A stretch of DNA of 14,746 nt from Oscillospiraceae bacterium (GTDB lineage Bacteria; Bacillota; Clostridia; Oscillospirales; Ruminococcaceae). The notes below the pieces were generated by a model. The model searched no databases and had not been told where the DNA came from. It worked only from the letters and a program-made list of their open reading frames with translations. Every line of letters starts with the position of its first letter. The stretch's first letter is position 1. Made by a program: the position numbers and the translations under genes. The stretch spans positions 1-14,746 of the forward strand of contig JAHHUA010000027.1 in assembly GCA_020024235.1 (NCBI GenBank). Direction: 5' to 3'. This document shows, piece after piece, positions 7,340-13,659 of the stretch.

Positions 7340-8014
7340 ATGATTTCAATAGCAATAGATGGCCCTTCAGGTGCGGGAAAAAGCACCATTGCCAAAGAAA
7401 TAGCAGGGCAGAAAGGTTATATCTATGTTGATACGGGAGCGATGTACAGAGCTATCGGACTTTATATGTACAGACAGGGTATTGACACCAAAGACGGAAA
7501 TTCAGTGTCCCCAAAGCTCAAAGAAATTTCTTTGGATTTAAAATATAAAGACGGAGAACAAAAAATATATTTAAACGGTGAAGATGTATCACATGATATA
7601 AGATTGCCCGAAATGTCCATGGCAGCATCAAATGTTTCTGCCATAAAAGAGGTGAGAGAATTTCTTTTAGATGTACAAAGAGGGTTTGCTCAAAAAAACA
7701 ATATTATCATGGACGGCAGAGATATAGGCACAGTTATTTTGCCTAATGCCGATGTTAAGATATTTCTGACAGCTTCTCCTGACATCAGAGCTCAAAGAAG
7801 ATACAAAGAACTTATTGACAAAGGCATGGAAACCACTTATGATGAAGTAAAAGCAGACCTTATTAAAAGAGATGAAAATGATACCAACCGCCCAATAGCA
7901 CCACTTAAACAGGCAGATGATGCGGTTTTGGTTGATTCTTCAAATCTTACTCAGCAGGAAACCGTAGATAAAATTATTAGTATTATAGGAGAGAAGACTG
8001 AAAATGTTTTATAA
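7340..8014 (+). CDS. cmk: Cytidylate kinase
   Basis: A 224-residue P-loop kinase that phosphorylates CMP and dCMP to the diphosphates using ATP, in the cytoplasm. The Walker A loop is GPSGAGKS (8-15). Other family motifs are DTGAMYRA (31-38), DGRDIG (125-130) and the lid/C-terminal block RDENDTNRPIAPL (177-189). Length matches the usual Cmk size. The ATG begins immediately after the stop of the flavoprotein, with no gap. GCGAGGAAG inside that gene's end serves as ribosome site. It overlaps plsC by 11 nt. The order cmk-plsC-ispH/rpsA is, to my knowledge, recurrent in Clostridia. Confidence 0.97.
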   Translation: MISIAIDGPSGAGKSTIAKEIAGQKGYIYVDTGAMYRAIGLYMYRQGIDTKDGNSVSPKLKEISLDLKYKDGEQKIYLNGEDVSHDIRLPEMSMAASNVSAIKEVREFLLDVQRGFAQKNNIIMDGRDIGTVILPNADVKIFLTASPDIRAQRRYKELIDKGMETTYDEVKADLIKRDENDTNRPIAPLKQADDAVLVDSSNLTQQETVDKIISIIGEKTENVL

Positions 8015-8612
8015 TATCTGCAAAGCAATTTGTATGATTGCATTCAGAATATGGTATAAAATTGAATACATAGGCAGTGAGAATGTGCCAAACGGAGGAG
8101 GTTATATTCTTATATGTAACCACCTGTCAAATTTAGACCCGATTATTTTAGCTGGAGGTGTAAAAGAGCCTATACACTATATGGCAAAAGCGGAACTGTT
8201 TACAAACCCGTTTTTGGCGTTTATTTTCAGACACGTAAACGCATACCCGGTGGAAAGAGGTACAGGGGACACTTCTGCCATTGATAATTCCGTAGAACTT
8301 ATTGCAGAAAGCAAAATTGTAGGCATTTTTCCCGAAGGCACCCGTTCTAAGGATGGAAATCCCCTAAGACCCAAATCAGGTGCCTCTTTGGTGGCAAAGA
8401 TGACCGGTGCCGATGTGCTGCCCTGTGGAATTATCTATGAAAACAAAGGAAAATTCCGCTCCAAAGTTTCTGTAAAATTCGGAAATGTAATTCCTCATGA
8501 AAAACTAGGGTTTACAGAAGAACAAAATGCCAGAGAACTTAAAAATGCAACTAAAATCATGTTTGGAAATGTGCTTTCTCTGATTGGAGTGTCAAATGAA
8601 AATGAACATTAA
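8004..8612 (+). CDS. plsC: 1-acyl-sn-glycerol-3-phosphate acyltransferase
   Basis: A 202-residue acyltransferase that adds the second fatty acyl chain to lysophosphatidic acid, giving phosphatidic acid, at the inner face of the membrane. The catalytic NHxxxxD motif is NHLSNLD (39-45, H40 and D45). The phosphate-binding block is FPEGTRS (109-115), and a hydrophobic N-terminus (about 3-16) probably inserts in the membrane. The ATG at 8004 lies inside the end of cmk, with AGGAGAG at 7987-7993. It overlaps the following ispH start by 17 nt. The protein is of the short PlsC type, with no fused domains. Confidence 0.93.
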   Translation: MFYNICKAICMIAFRIWYKIEYIGSENVPNGGGYILICNHLSNLDPIILAGGVKEPIHYMAKAELFTNPFLAFIFRHVNAYPVERGTGDTSAIDNSVELIAESKIVGIFPEGTRSKDGNPLRPKSGASLVAKMTGADVLPCGIIYENKGKFRSKVSVKFGNVIPHEKLGFTEEQNARELKNATKIMFGNVLSLIGVSNENEH

Positions 8613-10554
8613 AATTTGTAAAACAGCAGGATTTTGTTTCGGAGTAAACAGAGCTGTGGAAATGACACACAAGGCACTTGAGTTAGAAAAAAAGGCTGTA
8701 ACATTAGGTGAACTTATCCACAATACCGATTTTATAAATGATTTGGCAAAAAAAGGTATAAGCCCGGTGGATAAAAAAGAAGATATTCCTGAAGGGGCTA
8801 CTGTTATCATCCGTTCCCACGGAGTAGGAAAAGAAGTATACGAATATTTTAACGAAAAAAATATAAAGTATATAGATGCCACCTGTCCTTTTGTGGCAAA
8901 AATACACAAAATCGTACAAGACTATGATGATGGAAATACACTGCTTTTAATAGCGGGAGATTCCGAGCATCCCGAAGTAAAAGGTATTTTGGGATTTTGG
9001 AAAGGTGAATATGTTTCATTTATTAACGAGGAATTTTTGAAAAATAATCTTGATAATATAGTGAAATTGAACAAAAAACAAGTCATATTAGTGGCACAAA
9101 CAACTTTTAATTTAGAAGAATGGGAAAAATGCAAAAAAATCGTAAAAAAGGTGTGTACAAACGTATTAATTTTTGATACAATATGTAATGCTACGGCAGA
9201 GAGACAAAAAGAAGCCTCTGAGTTGGCGGCAGCATCAAATATTATGATAGTTGTCGGAGGAAAACACAGTTCTAATACTGCAAAGTTGAGAGATGTGTGC
9301 AGCAGTAAATGCAAAACCGTTTTAATTGAGAGTGCAGATGAGTTGGATGAGAAAGATTTTGTAGGCGCAGTTAATGTGGGCATTACCGCAGGAGCTTCCA
9401 CTCCGTCGTGGATAATTAAGGAGGTACGAAACAAGATGAATGAAATCAATCAAAACGAAAATCTATCATTTGAGGAGATGTTGGAACAATCCGACTCCTT
9501 GAAACCAATACATAACGGAGATATAGTAACAGGTAAAGTTACAAGCATAGCACCTAACGAAATAACTGTTGACATTGGTACTAAACACACCGGCTATGTT
9601 GAACTTGATGAACTTACAGATGACCCTACTGCAAGAATTGAAGACCTTGTAAAAAAAGGTGATGAACTTAAACTTCTCGTTTTGAGAGTAAACGACGGTG
9701 AAGGTGTTGTAACACTTTCTAAAAAGCGTTTGGATGCACAGGCAGGCTTTGAAAAAATTGTTGAAGCTTCCGAATCCGGAGAAATTCTCCAAGGCGTTAT
9801 CACAGAAGCTGTTAAGGGCGGAGTTTTGGCTGTTACTAACGGCGTAAAGGTATTTATTCCTATTTCCCACATTTCTTTGAACAGAGTTGATGATCTTACA
9901 CCATTCATCAAACAAACTGTTAGATTTAAAATTCTTGAAATTAACAGACAACGCCGTCGTGCAGTTGGTTCTGTAAGAGAAGTTCTCAAAGAAGAAAGAA
10001 AAGCTGTTGAAGAAAAATTCTGGTCAGGTATTGAAGTAGGTCAAAAATTCACAGGTACAGTTAAATCCCTTACAGATTTCGGTGCATTTGTTGATTTGGG
10101 CGGAGTTGACGGAATGATTCACATTTCCGAACTCAGCTGGACAAAGATTAAGCACCCATCTCAGGTTGTTAAGGTTGGAGATGTAGTAGAAGTTTACATC
10201 AAGGACCTTGACGAAGCTAAGAAGAAAATCTCTCTCGGTTACAAGAAAACAGAAGATAATCCATGGGAAATCATTAAAAACCAATATCCGGTAGGAACAG
10301 TTGCAAAGGTTAAGATTGTTTCCATGACAGCATTCGGTGCATTTGCTCAAATTATTCCCGGTGTTGATGGTCTTATCCACATCAGCCAAATTGCAAATGA
10401 AAGAATTGAAAAGCCATCAGATGTTTTGAAGATAGGTCAGGAAGTTGAAGCTAAAATTACTGAAATCGACCTTGATGCTAAGAGAATTTCTCTCTCCATG
10501 AAGGCTTTGCTGGCTAATGAAGAAGCTGAAGAAACAGCAGAAGATGCTGAATAA
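8596..10554 (+). CDS. ispH: Bifunctional 4-hydroxy-3-methylbut-2-enyl diphosphate reductase / 30S ribosomal protein S1
   Basis: A 652-residue fusion. Residues 1-285 are IspH, the [4Fe-4S] enzyme that converts HMBPP to IPP and DMAPP in the MEP pathway. The cluster cysteines are C14, C97 and C197. Active-site residues H42, H75, H125 and E127 are present, with E127 in EHPEVKG. Residues about 304-636 hold four S1 RNA-binding domains, starting near 304, 392, 479 and 565, followed by an acidic tail. This matches low-GC Gram-positive S1 proteins. The fusion is known in Clostridia. ATG 8596 was chosen because GGAG lies 6 nt upstream. ATG 8602 is possible, and an upstream TTG at 8584 is unlikely. Codon choice shifts past the seam to AAG, ATC, TTC and TAC, as expected for a highly expressed ribosomal gene. 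An internal start at 9436 may also produce free S1. Confidence 0.95.
   Translation: MKMNIKICKTAGFCFGVNRAVEMTHKALELEKKAVTLGELIHNTDFINDLAKKGISPVDKKEDIPEGATVIIRSHGVGKEVYEYFNEKNIKYIDATCPFVAKIHKIVQDYDDGNTLLLIAGDSEHPEVKGILGFWKGEYVSFINEEFLKNNLDNIVKLNKKQVILVAQTTFNLEEWEKCKKIVKKVCTNVLIFDTICNATAERQKEASELAAASNIMIVVGGKHSSNTAKLRDVCSSKCKTVLIESADELDEKDFVGAVNVGITAGASTPSWIIKEVRNKMNEINQNENLSFEEMLEQSDSLKPIHNGDIVTGKVTSIAPNEITVDIGTKHTGYVELDELTDDPTARIEDLVKKGDELKLLVLRVNDGEGVVTLSKKRLDAQAGFEKIVEASESGEILQGVITEAVKGGVLAVTNGVKVFIPISHISLNRVDDLTPFIKQTVRFKILEINRQRRRAVGSVREVLKEERKAVEEKFWSGIEVGQKFTGTVKSLTDFGAFVDLGGVDGMIHISELSWTKIKHPSQVVKVGDVVEVYIKDLDEAKKKISLGYKKTEDNPWEIIKNQYPVGTVAKVKIVSMTAFGAFAQIIPGVDGLIHISQIANERIEKPSDVLKIGQEVEAKITEIDLDAKRISLSMKALLANEEAEETAEDAE
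9418..9438 (+). promoter_or_regulatory. Internal ribosome binding site and ATG at the IspH/S1 seam
   Basis: AAGGAGGT (9418-9425), fully complementary to the usual 16S 3' end, is followed 10 nt later by an in-frame ATG at 9436. Initiation here would give a 372-residue protein beginning MNEINQNENLSFEEMLEQ. This is the size and start style of a free four-domain S1. The same bases encode the conserved IIKEV at the end of IspH, so the motif is partly forced by coding. However, Lys-Glu here uses AAG GAG, whereas AAA GAA is commoner in the IspH half. Use in the cell is inferred. Confidence 0.5.
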
Positions 10555-10577
10555 TTAAACTCCAAATAGTTTACCAT

Positions 10578-10613
10578 ACGGCGTTTAACTTTTAGGGTTG
10601 AACGCCGTTTTTG
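10578..10613 (+). terminator. Rho-independent terminator after ispH-rpsA
   Basis: ACGGCGTTTAAC (10578-10589) pairs with GTTGAACGCCGT (10597-10608), a 12-bp stem with one T-G wobble and a 7-nt loop, then a T tract. It ends the regulator-to-S1 operon 23 nt past the stop codon. Confidence 0.9.
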
Positions 10614-10733
10614 ATAAAGAAAGGATTTACAGTTTAATTTAAGATTTTATTTTGGGAATATAACCTATTTGCAATTTTTAAATACCCCTCAAAATAAAAC
10701 TCAATATGCCTAATTAAAACAATAATTTAATTT
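10614..10733. other. AT-rich intergenic spacer, no feature seen
   Basis: About 120 nt of AT-rich DNA lie between the S1 terminator and the rplU promoter region. I see no ORF with a ribosome site, no stable hairpin and no recognised motif in it. Confidence 0.6.
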
Positions 10734-10770
10734 ATATTGTATAAAATGGTTGACAAATACTATACAATAT
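10734..10770. promoter_or_regulatory. Perfect 10-bp inverted repeat bracketing the rplU -35 box
   Basis: ATATTGTATA (10734-10743) and TATACAATAT (10761-10770) form a perfect inverted repeat with a 17-nt spacer. The left arm lies just upstream of the -35 box and the right arm fills the -35/-10 spacer. The arms are 27 bp apart centre to centre, about 2.5 helical turns. It could be an operator for a dimeric regulator or chance in AT-rich DNA. I recognise no known regulator site. Confidence 0.4.
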
Positions 10771-10778
10771 GCTAATAT
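10750..10778 (+). promoter_or_regulatory. Sigma-A promoter of the rplU-prp-rpmA operon
   Basis: A perfect TTGACA (10750-10755), a 17-nt spacer and TAATAT (10773-10778), preceded by TGC, which gives an extended -10 (TGn). Transcription would start near 10784-10786, leaving a leader of about 80 nt before rplU. The strong -35 and extended -10 fit a ribosomal protein operon. Confidence 0.8.
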
Positions 10779-10785
10779 TATCATT

Positions 10786-10861
10786 GCCGCATGTTGCAGG
10801 CATTTAAGTGCGATTTTCGCCGCCCGGACAACAGCGAGATTATAGAAAGAGGCAGGTGCCT
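10786..10861 (+). promoter_or_regulatory. Structured 5' leader of rplU, candidate ribosomal protein L21 leader
   Basis: The 80-nt leader is less AT-rich than its surroundings and can fold into one long arm. CGC-A-TGTTG (10788-10796, one bulged A) pairs with CAACAGCG (10829-10836). Inside it GGC (10799-10801) pairs with GCC (10822-10824), and GCGA (10810-10813) pairs with TCGC (10817-10820). A second small hairpin, AGGC-AGGT-GCCT (10850-10861), covers the AGGTG ribosome site. Position before rplU-prp-rpmA and this architecture fit the L21 leader RNA family of Firmicutes, thought to mediate feedback by L21. Family assignment is from context and folding by eye. Confidence 0.65.
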
Positions 10862-10865
10862 TAAA

Positions 10866-11177
10866 ATGTACGCAATTATTGAAACAGGTGGAAAGCAATA
10901 CCGTGTTCAAGAGGGCGATACACTCTTTATCGAAAAACTTCCTGTAGAAGCAGATTCCGAAGTTGTATTTGATAAGGTTATCGCAGTTGGCAACGAAGGC
11001 GACCTTAAAATAGGTGCTCCTATTGTTGAAGGTGCTAAAGTTGTTGCAAAAGCAATCAAGAACGGTAAAGCAAAGAAGATTACAGTATTTACCTACCGTC
11101 CTAAGAAGGACTCCAAGCGTAAGATGGGTCACAGACAACCATATACAAAGGTAGAAATCACATCTATCAACGCTTAA
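10866..11177 (+). CDS. rplU: 50S ribosomal protein L21
   Basis: A 103-residue L21, the usual length, and a structural protein of the large ribosomal subunit that binds 23S rRNA. It opens with MYAIIETGGKQYRV, the family signature, and ends with a basic rRNA-binding part containing FTYRPKKDSKRKMGHRQPYT. The start at 10866 is set by this signature and by AGGTG (10854-10858) 7 nt upstream. A longer frame from 10791 would translate the structured leader and is rejected. Codons are of the highly expressed type (GTT, GGT, AAG, ATC). It heads the rplU-prp-rpmA operon. Confidence 0.97.
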   Translation: MYAIIETGGKQYRVQEGDTLFIEKLPVEADSEVVFDKVIAVGNEGDLKIGAPIVEGAKVVAKAIKNGKAKKITVFTYRPKKDSKRKMGHRQPYTKVEITSINA

Positions 11178-11184
11178 TAAGACC

Positions 11185-11502
11185 ATGATTACAGCAAAAT
11201 TTCGATGCAGCAATAATCGCAAAGTGGGATTTTCCATCAGAGGTCATGCAGGTTATGCCGAAAGCGGCAGGGATATTGTATGTGCTGCCGTTACTTCCGC
11301 TGTTGAGCTGTGTGCCAATGGAATTACGGAAATTATCGGTGTGAATGCGGATATTGCTGTAAATGAGAATGAGATAATATTATCTCTGCCTCAAAATTCG
11401 GACGAGAGAGCTTATGACTTTATGGAAGCCTTATTCCTACATCTTAATTTACTCAGTCAGAATTACGAAAAAAATGTTAAAGTTATAATAACGGAGGTGT
11501 AA
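11185..11502 (+). CDS. prp: Ribosomal-processing cysteine protease Prp
   Basis: A 105-residue cysteine protease (YsxB family) that removes the N-terminal extension of ribosomal protein L27 in Firmicutes and related bacteria, a step needed for ribosome assembly. The catalytic pair is visible as H21 in RGHAGYA and C33 in GRDIVCAAVTS. Length and location between rplU and rpmA are typical. Only 7 nt separate the rplU stop from the ATG, and the spacer (TAAGACC) has no good ribosome site. Translation therefore probably depends on coupling to rplU, which may keep the protease below the ribosomal proteins in amount. Its substrate motif is present in the rpmA gene next door. Confidence 0.95.
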   Translation: MITAKFRCSNNRKVGFSIRGHAGYAESGRDIVCAAVTSAVELCANGITEIIGVNADIAVNENEIILSLPQNSDERAYDFMEALFLHLNLLSQNYEKNVKVIITEV

Positions 11503-11506
11503 GTAA

Positions 11507-11788
11507 ATGCTTAATCTTAATATTCAGTTTTTTGCTCATAAAAAGGGAGTTGGTTCTACAAAGAACGGCAGAGACTCCGAATCCAAGCGCCTTGGCGTTA
11601 AGAAAGCTGATGGACAATTTGTTCTTGCAGGCAACATTATAGTTCGTCAAAGAGGAACACATATCCATCCAGGACTGAATGTCGGAATTGGTTCTGACGA
11701 TACCCTTTATGCTCTTGTTGAGGGTAAAGTTAAGTTCGAACGCATGGGTAAAGACCGCAAGAAGGTTTCTATTTATCCTGCTAACTAG
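11507..11788 (+). CDS. rpmA: 50S ribosomal protein L27 with Prp-cleaved N-terminal extension
   Basis: A 93-residue L27, whose mature N-terminus reaches the peptidyl transferase centre. The first nine residues, MLNLNIQFF, match the Firmicutes extension removed by Prp, leaving mature protein beginning AHKKGVGST. Other family blocks are KRLGVKKADGQ and GNIIVRQRGTHIHPG. GGAGGTG (11493-11499), 7 nt before the ATG, lies within the last codons of prp, so the strong ribosome site overlaps the upstream gene. This contrasts with the weak site of prp itself. A strong terminator follows. Confidence 0.97.
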   Translation: MLNLNIQFFAHKKGVGSTKNGRDSESKRLGVKKADGQFVLAGNIIVRQRGTHIHPGLNVGIGSDDTLYALVEGKVKFERMGKDRKKVSIYPAN

Positions 11789-11791
11789 TTT

Positions 11792-11824
11792 AAAACCCCC
11801 AGCTTCTTCGCTGGGGTTTTTTTC
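11792..11824 (+). terminator. Rho-independent terminator after rpmA
   Basis: CCCCAGC (11797-11803) and GCTGGGG (11810-11816) form a 7-bp GC-rich stem with a 6-nt loop. A run of seven Ts follows and a short A-run precedes it. It closes the ribosomal protein operon. Confidence 0.93.
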
Positions 11825-11932
11825 TTGAATATTTTCTCTGTTAAAAAAAGGAATATATATTATTATTTATATGAATAATATAGTAAAGACAGAAAATCGT
11901 TATTCGGCATTGTGTCGATAGAAAGGAAAAAT

Positions 11933-13204
11933 ATGTTTGTTGATTTAACAAAAATAAAAGTTAAAGCAGGTGACGGCGGCAACGGTGCAGTTACTTTCCA
12001 CAGAGAAAAATTTGTGGCAGCAGGAGGACCTGACGGCGGTGATGGCGGAAAAGGCGGAGATATTATCTTTAAAACTGACACAAATTTGTCCACATTGCTG
12101 GATTTCAAATATAAAAAGAAATTTGTAGCTAAAAACGGACAGGACGGTCAAAACAAACGCTGCTCAGGCAAAAGTGCAGAACCGCTTATAATTAAAGTGC
12201 CCAAAGGAACTCTGATTAAAAATGCCGCAACAGGCAAGATTATGGCAGATATGTCAGGAGATGAACCTGTTGTCATTGCCAAAGGCGGTAAAGGAGGCTG
12301 GGGCAATAATCACTTTGCTACCCCTACAAGACAAATTCCCAGATTTGCAAAACCCGGACTTCAAGGGGAAGAATTTGACCTTATTTTGGAACTTAAACTC
12401 CTGGCTGATGTAGGGCTGGCGGGTTTTCCAAATGTGGGAAAATCCACTTTAATATCTGTAGTAAGTGCTGCAAAGCCTAAAATTGCCAATTATCACTTTA
12501 CAACTCTTACACCGGTTTTGGGTGTGGTTGATGCCGGTGAGGGCAAAAGCTTTGTTATGGCTGATATTCCTGGACTTATTGAAGGTGCAAGTCAAGGTGC
12601 AGGTTTAGGTCATGAATTTTTACGCCATGTGGAAAGATGTCGTCTTATAGTTCATGTGGTTGATGTTTCGGGTATTGAAGGCAGAGACCCCAAAGAAGAT
12701 TTTGATAAAATTAATCTGGAACTTAAAAACTTTAATGAAGAATTATCCCAACGGCCTCAAATTGTTGCAGCTAACAAGTGTGATATGGCTACAGAGGAAC
12801 AAATTGCGGAATTTAAAAAATATGTGGAAGATATGGGATATGAATTTTTCCCCATATCAGCAGCTACCACAGAAGGAGTAAAACCTCTTATAAACCGTAT
12901 TTCCACAATGCTTGACACATTGCCTCCTATTAAAGAGTATGAACCTGAACCACCAGCCTTTGATGATTTTGCAGATAAGGCAAATAAAGATTTCACTATC
13001 AGGGTTGAGGATGATGTATATATTGTGGAAGCTGACTGGCTTGTTCCCGTTTTGGGAATGGTTGACCCCAACGATTATGAATCCTTGCAGTATATGCAGA
13101 GGATTCTCATTGATAACGGTGTAATCAAAAGACTGGAAGAAATGGGCATAAATGAAGGTGATACAGTAAGCATTCTCAATTTTGAATTTGACTATATCAA
13201 GTAA
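11933..13204 (+). CDS. obgE: GTPase Obg
   Basis: A 423-residue Obg GTPase, involved in late 50S subunit assembly and stress or growth control. The N-terminal Obg fold (about 1-157) is glycine-rich, with GDGGNGAVTFHREK and GGPDGGDGGKGGD. The G domain has the P-loop GFPNVGKST (164-172), switch II DIPGLIEGA (from 211), NKCD (281-284) and SAA (309-311). A C-terminal OCT domain (about 350-423) is present and ends in NFEFDY, so this is the long three-domain form. ATG 11933 follows AAAGGA. An in-frame GTG at 11912 would add seven residues and is less likely. The gap after the rpmA terminator must hold its promoter, but I see no convincing -35/-10 pair. mrnC follows after 12 nt. Confidence 0.96.
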   Translation: MFVDLTKIKVKAGDGGNGAVTFHREKFVAAGGPDGGDGGKGGDIIFKTDTNLSTLLDFKYKKKFVAKNGQDGQNKRCSGKSAEPLIIKVPKGTLIKNAATGKIMADMSGDEPVVIAKGGKGGWGNNHFATPTRQIPRFAKPGLQGEEFDLILELKLLADVGLAGFPNVGKSTLISVVSAAKPKIANYHFTTLTPVLGVVDAGEGKSFVMADIPGLIEGASQGAGLGHEFLRHVERCRLIVHVVDVSGIEGRDPKEDFDKINLELKNFNEELSQRPQIVAANKCDMATEEQIAEFKKYVEDMGYEFFPISAATTEGVKPLINRISTMLDTLPPIKEYEPEPPAFDDFADKANKDFTIRVEDDVYIVEADWLVPVLGMVDPNDYESLQYMQRILIDNGVIKRLEEMGINEGDTVSILNFEFDYIK

Positions 13205-13216
13205 CAGGAGAAAATT

Positions 13217-13630
13217 ATGATATTTTCAAAAGAATGTGCTGAAAATCCCAAACTGTTAAGTCCCCTTACATTGGCTTTTATAGGGGACGGAGTTTATGAA
13301 CTTATGGTGAGAGAGCGGTTGGTTCTTACTGCCAATATGTCGGTAAATAATCTTCATAAAAAGTCGGTTTTGATGGTAAAGGCATCAGCCCAATCTGAGC
13401 TTTACGGAGTGTTGGAGCCGTTACTGAGTGAAGAAGAATTGACAGTTATGAAAAGAGGAAGAAATGCCAACTCCACCAAAGCACCTAAAAAATCAAATCC
13501 CAATGAATACCGCCGGGCTACAGGAGTGGAAGCGTTATTTGGGTATTTGTATTTGACAGGTAATTATGACAGACTCACTGAGATTTTTGAAATCGGGATA
13601 AAAGAAGTTTTTACAAATAATAATAAATAA
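13217..13630 (+). CDS. mrnC: Mini-ribonuclease III
   Basis: A 137-residue Mini-III, an RNase III catalytic domain without the double-stranded RNA-binding domain. In B. subtilis it matures the 23S rRNA ends. The catalytic aspartate lies in LAFIGDGVYE (D24). The second acidic patch is ATGVEALFGYLY (E105), and the RNA-contacting KRGRNA is at 79-84. Length fits the family. AGGAG (13206-13210) precedes the ATG by 6 nt, and the gene follows obgE by 12 nt, so the two should be co-transcribed. Both act on the large ribosomal subunit. Confidence 0.94.
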   Translation: MIFSKECAENPKLLSPLTLAFIGDGVYELMVRERLVLTANMSVNNLHKKSVLMVKASAQSELYGVLEPLLSEEELTVMKRGRNANSTKAPKKSNPNEYRRATGVEALFGYLYLTGNYDRLTEIFEIGIKEVFTNNNK

Positions 13631-13659
13631 AAAAATACTAAAATTGTGAGGACAACGCA

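Noticed and set aside
8584..8595. TTG start for IspH at 8584
   Set aside because: It overlaps the GGAG that serves the ATG at 8596, and the iron-sulfur cysteine already sits at position 14 from that ATG, as expected for IspH.
9466..9951. 161-residue antisense frame over the S1 coding region
   Set aside because: Rich in Phe, Cys and Asn as expected for the reverse of Glu, Lys and Val codons; no motif or ribosome site.
10791..10865. N-terminal extension of L21 starting at an ATG at 10791
   Set aside because: It would translate the structured leader, has no ribosome site, and the conserved L21 N-terminus begins at 10866.
11912..11932. GTG start for Obg at 11912
   Set aside because: Obg proteins begin MFVD, which matches ATG 11933 with AAAGGA just upstream.
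11825..11932. Sigma-A promoter for obgE
   Set aside because: Several TATA-like hexamers exist in this AT-rich gap but none pairs with a reasonable -35 at 16-18 nt.
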